From Bacteroidales bacterium (lineage in GTDB: Bacteria; Bacteroidota; Bacteroidia; Bacteroidales; F082): a stretch of 54,225 bases of DNA. The DNA is taken from contig JAFWRA010000161.1 in the NCBI GenBank assembly GCA_017508895.1, positions 1 through 54,225 of the forward strand. Reading direction: 5' to 3'. How positions within the stretch are numbered: position 1 is the stretch's first letter; each line of letters opens with the position of its first letter. A program made the position numbers and the translations under genes. Positions 29,401 through 38,055 of the stretch are shown piece after piece. The notes under the pieces were generated by a model. The model made no database searches. It was not told the DNA's origin and saw only the letters and a list, made by a program, of their open reading frames with translations.

Positions 29401-32400
29401 GCACGCTCTTACTGCCGCCATACACCGAGCCTTTCACCAGGCCACCGTTGATGTTGACCACCTTCTCTTGCCACACAGCGCTCATGTTGGCACCAGCAAA
29501 GACGCTGTTGCTGATGTAGCCGCCGTTGATGTAGACTCTCGTGTGGCCTTTCACCAGACCGGCCGACGGGCTCATGTTGCCGCTAGCGTCCATGTCGATA
29601 CCACGTCCGCCGCCATACACGTTGCCTTTCTTGTCGTCGTTCTCCATGTTACCAATCTTACCGTGGTTCACCGTCACCTTGGTGTTCATGTTGACGTGGC
29701 CGTCTTCGCCGCCGCCGAACACCGAGCCTTGGATGATGTTGTTTGCATCGCCTTGGTCTAAGTCTTCGCCGTAGTCAACATGCACGTCGGTGTTGATGAC
29801 GAACGCCATGTGCTGGTATTCGGCACCTGCTTTGCCGTGGCATGAGCCGAACACGTTGCCGTGCTCGTGGTCTTGGTCCTCGATGCTGCCGACGATGCCG
29901 CCGATGATGTCCACGCGGGCCCATCCCGTCAGGTTGTCGTCGGAATACTCGCTGTTATCATCCTCTTTGCCGTACAATGGGTTAGGATTTTCACTCCAAA
30001 CCACTTCGTCGTCAACTATTTCGTAAGTATATCTCGGATGGCCGAACTTGTCGACAGGCACCACGTCGTAAGGGGCGAGTTGTGAGATGCCGTTAGGTCT
30101 CAACAACACTGTGTCGAGTTCTGGGTGGGTGGCCACAACACCAACAGAAGCGATGTTGCCGCCGCCATACACGTTACGGAACACGCGGCCTCCGCTCACT
30201 CTGACATAGGTGCTCCAGTTGACGTGGCCAGCCGTCCAGCTGTAGTTGCCTGATTGGTCAAAGTCAATACCACGACCACCGCCATACACGTTGCCGTGGT
30301 AACGGTTTGAGCACTGGCTTTCGCGGTCGCCAACCTCGCCACCCTCAATATACACCTTGGTGGTCTGGCGTGTGTGGCCGTCTTCACCAGCACCGAACAC
30401 CGAGCCATGGACTTTAGCGGTACCCTGGATGTGGACTTCTGTGTTTTTGGTATAGGTAAAGTTTCTGTATGGAACACCGGCATAACCCTTGCCGCCGCCA
30501 TACACGTTACCGCCTAACTTCACATTGTCGTGGGCGTCAGCCGTGGTACCCACTTCACCACCGCTGATGGTCACCAGCGTGTGGCCTGTATGATAATTAC
30601 CATCGTCATCGGGTTCTTCGTCTGCGACTCCGACCGAGGCGACACGACCGCCGCCAAACACAGAGCCTTTCACCCATCCACTGGTCATATCGACCACAGT
30701 GTTGCCAAAGGTCTTGCCTGCCGTTGGGCTCAGATGGCCTGTCTCGTCGAAGTCAGTACCACGACCGCCGCCGTACACGTTGCCTTCGTAGCCCGTGTCG
30801 CCAATGGTGCCGATGACGCAGTTCCCCTCAATGGTCACATGGGTGTCTTTCAACACGTGTCCGTCCTCACCTGAGCCGAACACCGAACCATGTACCAAGG
30901 CATTGTCTGTGATGGTGACATCCGTGTATCTCGTATAAGCCAGGTCTTGGAAAGCCTCTCCTGCCCATCCGTGGCATGAGCCGAACACATGGCCGTTGTT
31001 GTAGCCGTCGACACCGATAACGCCGCCGCTCACCGTCACTTTGGCCAAGCCGAAGTTTTCAGGCTCGGGGTCGGGGTATCCCGCTTCGTCGTCATGCAGG
31101 CCCACCGAGGCCATGTTGCCGCCGCCATACACATGGTGGTAAACCAGGCCGTTCATCACGTTGACCTCAGTGCTTTGATACACCTTACCCGCAGTGATAC
31201 TGAACAAGGAGTCGGATCCAACAACATATCTGTCGATACCGCGTCCGCCGCCATACACGTTGCCCGTGTGAACATACATGTATTGGTTTCCGATGGTGGC
31301 TTGTCCGTCGATGTTCACCAGGGTCGTGCTGAGCACGTGTCCATTCTCGCCTCCGCCAAACACTGAACCAATCACCTTGGCCGTACCATCAATGGTGACC
31401 TCCGTTTTGTTCGCATTTGACAAGTTGGCATATTTCATGAGTTCATCGTCGTCAGGATTGGCCGGCATACCACGACCCGAACCAAACACGTTACCGTTGT
31501 TGATACCCGTGGAACCCACCTGACCGCCGCTGATGTGGACAGTAGCCAGACCTGTGGTCATATCACCGCTGTATCCAACATTGGCCAAGCTGCCGCCGCC
31601 ATACACGTTGTGGCGCACTAAGCCTCCTGTCATCCGCACTTCCGTGTTTCCTTTCACGAAGCCGGCAGTGGTGCTGATAAGGTGGTTTTTCTTGTCGATG
31701 CCTCGACCGCCGCCATACACGTTGCCGGTATAAACGACCTCACCCGCGCCATATTTGTCAACCACGCATTCTTCACTTGTCAAGGGAATGCCGACAGTGC
31801 CATCGATGATTTCGACCAAGGTGTTGCCCAGCACAAAGCCGTCGTCGCCGCCGCCAAACACCGAACCACGGATGTCGGCACCGGCTGCAATGATGACGTG
31901 CGTTTCGTTGACGTGGGCAAAATCTTTTTGGTCTATGACCGCCTTGCCGTGGCTTGAGCCAAACACCATTCCGTTTGAAACCACGTCCACTATCTCGCCA
32001 TCGTCATTATATAGGGTCTTATTATGACCGTCCGTTCCGATGATACCGCCCGAGATGTTGACCGTGGCAAGACCGTCATCTCCTGGAATACAATAACCGT
32101 TACCATCATGCGCAGGATCACCGGTGTTGTCGTCACCTTGATATCTACCCACAGAGGCCACGTTGCTGCCGCCATACACGTTACGCATGATATGGGCGCC
32201 CGAAACGATGTTGACTGTGGTGTTGCCTTTCACCCAACCGTCTTTACGGTCGGCGCCAATCATATAACCATTTTCGTCTAAGTTCAAACCGCTGCCACCG
32301 CCGTAAACGCTGCCATGGTAGGGGTTATCACAGTCAATATGTCCTCCGCCAGAGATTTCGCCTGAATAGCCACCCACTTGGCCGCCATTAACATTGACAA

Positions 32401-35400
32401 CAGCGTTTGTCAAAACATGTCCATTTTCGCCGCCTCCAAACACCGAACCCATGATGTAGGAACCAATGATGTTGACCTCAGTCTCGTAGACGTATGTATT
32501 CTGGCCAGCACCAGACACGCCTTTTCCGCCTCCATACACGTTGCCTTTGGTGGGATTGTCGTTGAGGTGCTCGTCGCCGACTTCACCTCCTTCGATGTTC
32601 ACCGTGGCCTTGCCTAGAACATAACCAAGATTACCACCGCCATACACATTGTTCACTATCAAACCACCGTTGATGGAAACAATCGTATTGCTTAACACAT
32701 GGGCATTATTGAGACCGCCGCCAAACACGCAGCCTTCTTGAAGGCTACCTGTCGTACCTACGGTGCCGCCAACCATCTCAACGATGGCATCGTTGGCACC
32801 GATGTTACCTTCATCATCACTGCCGCCATACACACTGCCCTTCACCAGACCGTCTCGGATGTAGACTCTCGTGGCAGGAATGGCGGGAGTATGGCCATGT
32901 TGATAAGCACCGCCATAAACATTGTGTCCAACCTCACCGCCAATGATATAGACATTGGACTGTGTGACGATATATCCGTGCCAGCCACCACCATATACAT
33001 TGTTGTAGACGTAAGCATCGTCTGCGACAACCACATAGGAATTGTTAATTGAGGTTACTCGGGTACCAATGCCACGTCCGGCTCCGAATACATTTCCTCC
33101 AGGAGTAGTGTTTACAATAAGAGGATCTCCTTCTCTACCTATGGTGGTTTCACCACCAACATAGATATAGGAGTTTCCATCGGTACTACTGTCACCATCC
33201 ATTTCACCCGTACCATTGCAACCGCCGGCAACCCAACCTTCAATCTGAGCTTTCGTAACAACGATTCGGCGGCTACCAGGTGCCATGTTATCGGCTGCGG
33301 CGCCAAACACACTTCCGTGGAAGTGGCCTCCCTTGATCCTGGCACTCCATGTCACCACCTCAGGAGATGCATTATTAGAGGTATTTGTGCCGCGGCCACC
33401 GTTCATGCTACCAAACGCGCCTCCTTCCACGGTGATATATCGAACACCAGGATAAGTAGCTCCAGCGTTATTTTGACCTAAGTAAAATGACCGATCATAA
33501 CGTCCGTTACCGCCATTTTTCCACCAGTGTTTTTGGTACTCTCCACTTTTCACCACCAGATTGAAAGTCTCAACGTCTTTATTTGTTGCACCGTTAAAAT
33601 TAACTCCGTATGAAAAGAATAACCTGTTACACACAGTGTTGTTGTTATTGTTTCCGTCATTGGTGGTGCCATCGTCGAAGCTGGCAATAGACAATTTGCT
33701 GTTGTCATTTTTGGCTCTATCATAATCACTGCCCAAAATGCCTTTCACCATATAACGACCACTCACAGTAGTGCCATCTTGATCTCTCACAAAAGCGAAT
33801 CTGTAGTATCTGCCGCTTTCAACACGTATAGTATAATTTAAATTCGTCACATTTCCGTTAATACCTTGTATACGAGCTGGAACGCCAACAGTATTGATGC
33901 CTCTTCCAAAGCAGAGATAGTGGTTGTTGGCGGTTATTTGGTATTGGTTGTTTCCAGCGTTCAAATTCATGTTTTCGAACTTGGTATCGGCATTGCAAGT
34001 GAAAGCACCTAGTGTAACATTGCCGGTGTATGCCGATGTGCCATCGGGATAGCAACTCGAGTAAGTCACAGGAACGTTTAATGCCGTAGTGCCAATGTTG
34101 GTCACGCCCACCACGAAGTTACGTTCATAACTAACGCTGGCATTCAGTCCAGTCGCAGTGTTGGATTCCACCACGTAGGCCTTGGCCCAGAGGGCTTCGA
34201 AATCCACCTCGTTGTCATATTCATTTTCGATATGGAACAGCAAGCGGGTCTCAGCATCGATAATGGAATTCTCACCATAAGAAGTACCATTGGCATCCTT
34301 GATGGTTACGCCCTTCAAACGTTTCACACGCCAGGCGTAGAAGCCACGGTAGTCAGTATTAGTAATAGTGGGGCCTCCACCGGGGCCACCTTCTTGCACC
34401 GTGACCGAACCTGTTACTGGATTATTTTGATTGTTGGTATTTCCGTTATTATTATAATAAGCAGTTCCGTTCCAAATCACCCCACCATTTGCATCATCAT
34501 ATCTTACTTCGCAACCAATAGAACCAGAATTAGTCCAACCCGCATTTGAAATGTATAATGAGAAAGAAACCGTTGTTCCTGCTAACACTTGAAGAGTTGC
34601 CTCAGGGAAAATTGATCCTTGTTGACTGCTCCAGTTAATGTATCCACTCCATGTCTGCTGAGTATTATTGACATCGGTATATGTCACATCTATATATCCG
34701 TAAGCATTGTCTTGTATAGTACCTCTAACATAAATGTTTCTCGTTGTTGTAACGGTTGTATACATTGGTCTCTTCGAGAACGGGTTAGGAATCAAGGAAT
34801 AAGGATAATCATGGCTGGTTCCCTCATAATCGGGAGTCATGATAACATAACCGGAATTGTCAATCGCATAGCTGCCGCTTTCGAGGGTTTCGTAGTAGAC
34901 GAACTGGTTGCCTGGGTCGTTGGGGCCTACCGCCACATCAGAGGCAGCCACATTGCCGTTGAAAGCGCTGTTGGCTGGATTATTGTCAGTGTTGGTGGTG
35001 GTCATGGTGTTGTTGCCAAAGCCGTAATAAGTGATCTTCACGTCGGCAGGATGGAGGCTATGGACGGGTTGGTTACCATCACTATAGTAACTCAGACTGT
35101 GGTCCTCGCGGTCGTCGAGATACACCAAGTTGCCAAACAGGCCGCTGCCGCCGCCCGGGTTGTTGGCACCGGGGAGATAGGTGCTTTCGGCATGGCCGGA
35201 GGGTACGTATGGTCCATCCTTGGTCACCCAAGCCTCCACGTGGTCGTTGGCGTTTACAATGAAGGGGCCGGTATAAGTTTGTACTGGTCCACCGTTCACT
35301 GTGTAGTAAATGTCGCAGTAATTGGTAGGCGGGATAATAGTGGCGTTAGCCGTGCTGCCGTCACCAATCTCTTCGAAGGAGATGGTAGGAGGCAGCAGAT

Positions 35401-36823
35401 AGAGGGTGTGTGTGTTGTCGTACACAAACGAGGCTATTCCCGAGTAGGCGTTGGGGCAGGTGGTCCCTTGCACAACTGCTTTCACCTCGCAGAACTCATT
35501 AAGGCCAACCGTACCCGAAGTGGTCACATCATGGGTACCGGGATCTTCCGTGGTCGAAGTGATGGCTTGGGCGGTGGTTGAGGTGGAAGGGTCGGTTCCG
35601 TCAAGTGTATAGAGGATCTTCCAGGTATCGTTGAGGGCGCCAGGACGCACCACGCTGATGGTCACCGAGGAAGTGCCTTCAACGAGTTGGATTTCTGGTG
35701 TATCAGGATGCACGATGAGTGACTCGTTGCCAAAGGTGAACAAGCGCGTCTCCGAGCTGCGCGACTCGCCCTCTGCGCTATCCATGACTTCCGTCTTCAC
35801 CTTGAACTTGACGGGATAGTCCCCATTAATATTAATAGGTGTACCCTCGGTGTATGTTGTAGTGGGTTCGTCGGGCTCGGCGCCACCGTAGGCGACAGAA
35901 TACTTCAACGTGGTGGCGTGTTGTCCTTTGCTGGTGGGCAGCAGCACGAAGGTGTCGTCGGAGCAAGCTATCTTGGCGATAGTGGGGGGCTGAGGCGTGA
36001 AGGGCACCTGGGTGACGTGGGCGTGCCAACCGAAATCTCTCCAGTGGTAGTCGGCAACGAAACGCACGGTCATGTAGTTGTGCGAAGTCACGCTAAAGAG
36101 GTTGCCGCCAAGGCCGAACACGGAAATCTGCTCACCCTCGTTGTGCTTATAGGCATGATATTCATTGCAGGTGAACACCCCGATGAGGTTGTTTGGGGAG
36201 ATGTCGCCGTCGTAGAAATACAGCATATCGTTGTTGATAAGCAGCGAGTCGAACACGATCTGGATACCGTAGGACGTGTTTTTCGGGATGAAGACGAGGG
36301 AGAACTCATCGTAGTTGTAGTACCAACCGCCGTCGGGGTCGGCGTCGCTATCGGTGAAGTCGAAGCCTTGGCTGTCCACTTCGATGGTTCCGTTCTGCAT
36401 GTGGACGTGGGTGTGGAACTTTTTCACCGCACCATAGACGGTTACCTCCTCTTCACCTGTGTTGTATGTGACATAGGCACGCATGAAGTAGGTGGTGTTA
36501 GGCACAAGTCCGTTCATGTCCACTGAGTAGTTACCTGCTCCCGTGCCGCTTGTGGCATGGCTACCATCAATGGTAGGAGGATTTTGGTTGTTGTCGTTCC
36601 AACAGACACCACGTTCGGTGACTTCGTAGTTGCCATTGTTGGTCACTTTACCCACACCCACAGCATAGTTTTGTTGGATGTGGATGACGTCAACAGTCTC
36701 TACTGTTGGCGCGGTTTGCCCCCAGACTTTGTCGATGGAAGTCATCGACAATGTCAACAGTAGGGCAAACAATGCACAAATCTTACGTAAAATTCTGCAA
36801 CTCATTTTTTTATTACTTTTCAT
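23435..36823 (-). CDS. Giant secreted beta-solenoid repeat protein with T9SS-like tail
   Basis: A 4462-residue secreted protein. A signal peptide (1-36) is followed by a fibronectin III-like domain (about 38-130), a CUB-like region (140-270), several chitobiase-C/FN3-like modules (275-560) and a mixed region. Residues about 1130-2620 form a block of some 37 glycine-rich repeats centred on V(Y/F)GGG. After about 800 residues of non-repetitive sequence come GLUG-type repeats (about 3500-3700: IGGLVGVMNAG, FIGGLVGSSSE). A WNLVGNPYHAYLDF module follows, and a T9SS-like tail (about 4390-4462: LELIDLQGRVLNRW to QKIISK). It is probably an adhesin or surface scaffold. No catalytic motif was seen. The upstream -7 element lies about 230 bp away. 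Confidence 0.85.
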   Translation of the reverse strand: MKSNKKMSCRILRKICALFALLLTLSMTSIDKVWGQTAPTVETVDVIHIQQNYAVGVGKVTNNGNYEVTERGVCWNDNNQNPPTIDGSHATSGTGAGNYSVDMNGLVPNTTYFMRAYVTYNTGEEEVTVYGAVKKFHTHVHMQNGTIEVDSQGFDFTDSDADPDGGWYYNYDEFSLVFIPKNTSYGIQIVFDSLLINNDMLYFYDGDISPNNLIGVFTCNEYHAYKHNEGEQISVFGLGGNLFSVTSHNYMTVRFVADYHWRDFGWHAHVTQVPFTPQPPTIAKIACSDDTFVLLPTSKGQHATTLKYSVAYGGAEPDEPTTTYTEGTPININGDYPVKFKVKTEVMDSAEGESRSSETRLFTFGNESLIVHPDTPEIQLVEGTSSVTISVVRPGALNDTWKILYTLDGTDPSTSTTAQAITSTTEDPGTHDVTTSGTVGLNEFCEVKAVVQGTTCPNAYSGIASFVYDNTHTLYLLPPTISFEEIGDGSTANATIIPPTNYCDIYYTVNGGPVQTYTGPFIVNANDHVEAWVTKDGPYVPSGHAESTYLPGANNPGGGSGLFGNLVYLDDREDHSLSYYSDGNQPVHSLHPADVKITYYGFGNNTMTTTNTDNNPANSAFNGNVAASDVAVGPNDPGNQFVYYETLESGSYAIDNSGYVIMTPDYEGTSHDYPYSLIPNPFSKRPMYTTVTTTRNIYVRGTIQDNAYGYIDVTYTDVNNTQQTWSGYINWSSQQGSIFPEATLQVLAGTTVSFSLYISNAGWTNSGSIGCEVRYDDANGGVIWNGTAYYNNNGNTNNQNNPVTGSVTVQEGGPGGGPTITNTDYRGFYAWRVKRLKGVTIKDANGTSYGENSIIDAETRLLFHIENEYDNEVDFEALWAKAYVVESNTATGLNASVSYERNFVVGVTNIGTTALNVPVTYSSCYPDGTSAYTGNVTLGAFTCNADTKFENMNLNAGNNQYQITANNHYLCFGRGINTVGVPARIQGINGNVTNLNYTIRVESGRYYRFAFVRDQDGTTVSGRYMVKGILGSDYDRAKNDNSKLSIASFDDGTTNDGNNNNNTVCNRLFFSYGVNFNGATNKDVETFNLVVKSGEYQKHWWKNGGNGRYDRSFYLGQNNAGATYPGVRYITVEGGAFGSMNGGRGTNTSNNASPEVVTWSARIKGGHFHGSVFGAAADNMAPGSRRIVVTKAQIEGWVAGGCNGTGEMDGDSSTDGNSYIYVGGETTIGREGDPLIVNTTPGGNVFGAGRGIGTRVTSINNSYVVVADDAYVYNNVYGGGWHGYIVTQSNVYIIGGEVGHNVYGGAYQHGHTPAIPATRVYIRDGLVKGSVYGGSDDEGNIGANDAIVEMVGGTVGTTGSLQEGCVFGGGLNNAHVLSNTIVSINGGLIVNNVYGGGNLGYVLGKATVNIEGGEVGDEHLNDNPTKGNVYGGGKGVSGAGQNTYVYETEVNIIGSYIMGSVFGGGENGHVLTNAVVNVNGGQVGGYSGEISGGGHIDCDNPYHGSVYGGGSGLNLDENGYMIGADRKDGWVKGNTTVNIVSGAHIMRNVYGGSNVASVGRYQGDDNTGDPAHDGNGYCIPGDDGLATVNISGGIIGTDGHNKTLYNDDGEIVDVVSNGMVFGSSHGKAVIDQKDFAHVNETHVIIAAGADIRGSVFGGGDDGFVLGNTLVEIIDGTVGIPLTSEECVVDKYGAGEVVYTGNVYGGGRGIDKKNHLISTTAGFVKGNTEVRMTGGLVRHNVYGGGSLANVGYSGDMTTGLATVHISGGQVGSTGINNGNVFGSGRGMPANPDDDELMKYANLSNANKTEVTIDGTAKVIGSVFGGGENGHVLSTTLVNIDGQATIGNQYMYVHTGNVYGGGRGIDRYVVGSDSLFSITAGKVYQSTEVNVMNGLVYHHVYGGGNMASVGLHDDEAGYPDPEPENFGLAKVTVSGGVIGVDGYNNGHVFGSCHGWAGEAFQDLAYTRYTDVTITDNALVHGSVFGSGEDGHVLKDTHVTIEGNCVIGTIGDTGYEGNVYGGGRGTDFDETGHLSPTAGKTFGNTVVDMTSGWVKGSVFGGGRVASVGVADEEPDDDGNYHTGHTLVTISGGEVGTTADAHDNVKLGGNVYGGGKGYAGVPYRNFTYTKNTEVHIQGTAKVHGSVFGAGEDGHTRQTTKVYIEGGEVGDRESQCSNRYHGNVYGGGRGIDFDQSGNYSWTAGHVNWSTYVRVSGGRVFRNVYGGGNIASVGVVATHPELDTVLLRPNGISQLAPYDVVPVDKFGHPRYTYEIVDDEVVWSENPNPLYGKEDDNSEYSDDNLTGWARVDIIGGIVGSIEDQDHEHGNVFGSCHGKAGAEYQHMAFVINTDVHVDYGEDLDQGDANNIIQGSVFGGGEDGHVNMNTKVTVNHGKIGNMENDDKKGNVYGGGRGIDMDASGNMSPSAGLVKGHTRVYINGGYISNSVFAGANMSAVWQEKVVNINGGLVKGSVYGGSKSVPMNRLRHGLKTVNVRNGHIFGNVYGCSYSSTDGFDGIEPVLGDFHWTAFVNISGGLIDGNVHGAGYSSLVNGSTCISIGKNAILYAKNHPDNLYYNDKGGEEPDPVLNGVNTIEPKVDNPLIIHGSVYGGSDYYGSEGSGDWAHSDVNGITNMLIDGKGYNTTTDVETATAYMSIDGGLFGCSTHCESGNLGRHILLRNYGTRYVSPTNLGKEMTSATRTLTTIQRCNNLIVDNANVNLSGMSDITGQSNRNYAVLYVDDTLYMANASGLNLGSQTAPAYMDSIFAVRSLHTMNNDTIYNDFLYKAWARDWEWIGVAPLNPDSTHILDTSDYNTLENARLYYRTSAPLNALTYEKENVILFNGDSRLWVRYHRMVDGVNKQLYGELQGFFRMKSPFLPHGTESFAFARPKTTANNNNLPQIVGQPLYINLSDGGFLSYETEKNFFTQRGNFGGWYYPVAGNDGGKPYTRTKQYPYTNVLETTRDGVNVEEYREWIIPLFNGNRWYVDGRGIGKGGWGMDKRHQKGWGHFPDMPKETVSGGAIVGDTLHMGGICYDEEHMDGGYAVFHPNEDIIYVVGPISADKENNTTTEGNQVTPTEMNRWPEQYTLRLYRYPGGHKMSNDSIDTTISTNPHLPVPNSTAYTGFGFGPSSSTTHEGPGANDTTMLIVEKGKSIIMDNVYMDGLYGYDNLEVTYHEIPTTFKDELNRVTEPLVTTYPNSTLTMRGDQPQDEIMITKYGTVLRRGCNNLEAYDWYTDADYNDTIHHGGGIYVNVDARVEVEELVTVDDNLQTLQYPDEDKELINCNVYLPTFAKHLYITNELNQGSAIGVTSPIRNTSYHYVHNTFSPVAVADKTNAQESENESIAFKAWENNNFLDDQQWFFVNGHTLNRHKDTYYSTSILDYEYEYTNDDAVVPHFDPTKTVFFGWTWANVVRREPTTGYLNTTTDNFAFDNINSPEDLAWLISLSNGLNRQTASPLSNINIKQTADFNLQPYVWVPIGAMKAGCEKFGGTFDGQGHLIDYMDIAYIGDGDRRYERLNYGLFGGVDNGKINRTFVTSGYVYPVGTANIGGLIGSMNGDEAMVSNSEASVDIHSPENSIESIGGLVGVMNAGTIHSSMSMSILNSTSNNFIGGLVGSSSESQTKIYNSYSNIKYLITGNSPTIGGIIGKNLNTTIQNCYVHMQEGYTNPLTNFALLVGESDGGTVSKCYVQTTQDNFPLSRMLAPGDDPYVSDCFKYNDVMGADNLGYMYYDNIVENDTTLYTRLNLNVPELPELPGTSYAYWARPTIPEINGDLPVPMLCDDDGEALHQGSFRSVGTYRGGHPLTGAFPELDDDNPYTVLQYAGPIRDNEEIDAMLTRMGTFQNEDEPITDYLFVYGDIVNAIGAEPLDTDKLGKVSVYEHAAINMPGTLADYDNTYVGVSFDNSFGHATSTPDINHLGMQDLPRDWHMFSSSLQNAPLGFDYLGHNAPVNGHTDFDGVPHDDEGYYNNPWPYLDQQLEFHENSGIQNTEFTWLNGGGTTTGDNRYWMKAFNENDQSTDGYFPSLRPELFNDANGLPDLEAYPQLFIKDSDEHPGEARFRYPYGMDMFCWYEAEPHWINFKRNGPNHWHSDERIVNNHHVHDHLPYTENGVSNVNEDNLVVGKGYMASISMMTYLQSHGKLNNGISSRTMTSVGSDVRGWNLVGNPYHAYLDFDLLAENGTIDPYYVIYNADGYTGRPASAYIYYPQGGSNGGEYADKYLHPHQGFFVNAKSAELGFDEAMTVARNTATSSAFRSWRPNYPLVNLYLSSEKGCNDVTVVEFHRPEWGGATKHKELRQGNGYFYAYHEGNPYAALFTKEGTERVPLWFEAKEDDVFTISWNTANGYFNSLYLIDNKTGVQYDMLENESYVFEGRKEDYASRFYITFNCVDVEEHEEEIENSFAFFDGSEWVVTGEGTLELIDLQGRVLNRWRLTGGQSRVSMPDVAKSMYLLKLVNSQETKVQKIISK
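28990..33430 (-). repeat. Tandem V(Y/F)GGG repeat block within the giant gene
   Basis: About 37 coding repeats. The core GNVYGGG or GSVFGGG is preceded by a T.V.I.GG.V strand. Four subtypes alternate in fixed order: GGGRGID, GGGN.ASVG, FGS.HG.AG and GGGEDGHV. Together they form a higher-order unit, repeated about six times. The GC-rich codons also create long spurious open frames on the plus strand. Confidence 0.85.
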
Positions 36824-37053
36824 TTATTTATTTTGTATTTTTTAAATTATCAAATATCCATTTGTTTTTTGTTTCAGAAGCACCTACTGGAAAAGCCTAT
36901 TATTGGCTTCGAGCATAGAAGACCTATAAGTTTAGATGTTCTTTTCATCCCGTAGTGACGCATACTGAGTTTGATAAAACCGTTCATTAATATATCTAAT
37001 TAGCTAATAATCAAAACGTTAATATATACAAATACACACTTTATAACCGGATG

Positions 37054-37061
37054 CAAAAATA
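37054..37061 (-). promoter_or_regulatory. Likely -7 element for the giant gene
   Basis: TATTTTTG followed by C on the minus strand, 230 bp before the start codon. No closer TAnnTTTG match was found, so this is the best candidate. Confidence 0.45.
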
Positions 37062-37277
37062 GAAAAAAAACTCAATAAATTCCAAGGTTTTATTAGTATT
37101 GGCAAAAAAAAATGCTATACATCGTTAAAATGGTTCATTTTCAAGTTATTATACAGAAAAGCAAATTTACTTTATGACTTGTGGCTATGAAAATGACCAC
37201 TTCAAGCAAGAGCTGTAATTTCAGCATTCCCAAAACGCCCAAACTGAAAGAAACTGTGGACGACACGATTTTTTCTG

Positions 37278-37285
37278 TATTTTTG
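37278..37285 (+). promoter_or_regulatory. -7 element for lolD
   Basis: TATTTTTG followed by CC, ending 17 bp before the start at 37303. Confidence 0.65.
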
Positions 37286-37302
37286 CCGCCAAATCATCCA
37301 CT

Positions 37303-37950
37303 ATGATCCAAGCAACAGGCATACACAAATCGTACGGCAGCCTTGAAGTGCTCAAAGGCATCGACCTCCACATCGACAAGCGCGAGATTGTGAGCATTGT
37401 CGGTGCCTCGGGGGCAGGCAAGTCCACCCTACTCCACATCATCGGCACCTTGGATAAGGCCGACCGCGGACAACTACTCATCGACGGCACCGAAGTCAAC
37501 AAGCTGAATGACACCGAATTGGCCGCATTCCGTAACCAGAAAATCGGTTTTGTCTTCCAATTCCATCACCTTCTCCCCGAGTTCACCGCAATCGAAAACA
37601 TCTGCATCCCTGCTTATATCGGAGGCATGGCAAAGAAAGAAGCGATGGAAAGGGCTGAAAAGCTGCTCGACTATCTCAATCTCTCCGAAAGGAAAGACCA
37701 TAAGCCCTCCCAACTCTCGGGTGGCGAGCAACAACGTGTGGCTGTGGCCAGGGCATTAATCAACCAACCCGCCGTAGTGCTGGCCGACGAGCCTTCGGGC
37801 AACCTCGACTCCAAATCGGCCGAAGAACTGCACAAGCTCTTCTTCCGCCTCCGCGACGAGATGAACCAAACCTTCGTCATCGTCACCCACAACCCCACTC
37901 TTGCGGCCATGTCGGATAGGACGATTACGATCAAAGACGGGAGGATTTAG
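37303..37950 (+). CDS. lolD: ABC transporter ATP-binding protein, LolD-like
   Basis: A 215-residue ATPase. Walker A is GASGAGKST (34-42), the signature LSGGEQQR (138-145), Walker B VVLADEP (158-164), and the H-loop is in IVTHNP. The short length and the [11 protein letters not shown] motif place it in the LolD/MacB group, which powers lipoprotein release or FtsX-type permeases. A matching LolC/E-type permease is encoded 3.9 kb away on the other strand (41861-43084). Pairing of the two is plausible but not proven. It is followed by a word-repeat spacer and a TPR gene. Confidence 0.9.
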   Translation: MIQATGIHKSYGSLEVLKGIDLHIDKREIVSIVGASGAGKSTLLHIIGTLDKADRGQLLIDGTEVNKLNDTELAAFRNQKIGFVFQFHHLLPEFTAIENICIPAYIGGMAKKEAMERAEKLLDYLNLSERKDHKPSQLSGGEQQRVAVARALINQPAVVLADEPSGNLDSKSAEELHKLFFRLRDEMNQTFVIVTHNPTLAAMSDRTITIKDGRI

Positions 37951-38040
37951 GATTTAAAGATTTAAAATTCAAGATTTAAGATTCAAAATTTAAGATTTAG
38001 AGGTTGTGGGACAATAATAAATGGATTTGTCCGTTTGTAG
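37951..38040. repeat. Low-complexity spacer of GATTTAAGATTCAAA words
   Basis: About 50 bp after lolD repeat the word AAGATTTAAGATTCAAAATT, the same word type as at 10711-10780. No gene is seen. Confidence 0.6.
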
Positions 38041-38055
38041 TTGAATAATTCCAGA

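Larger units (their letters stand above)
36824..37302. other. Intergenic leader and divergent promoter region
   Basis: This 479-bp AT-rich stretch has no gene. It contains the minus-strand -7 element for the giant gene at 37054, giving a predicted leader of over 200 nt. A small hairpin, AAGCC-TATTATT-GGCTT, lies near 36892-36910 within that leader. The lolD promoter is at 37278. Such a long leader is unusual in this window and could hold post-transcriptional control. Confidence 0.5.

Noticed and set aside
29216..29761. Long plus-strand open frames across the giant gene (also 25196-26023, 34619-35581, 32024-32281)
   Set aside because: They mirror the minus-strand repeat gene: biased codons of VYGGG repeats suppress stops on the other strand. 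They have no signal, known domain or promoter.
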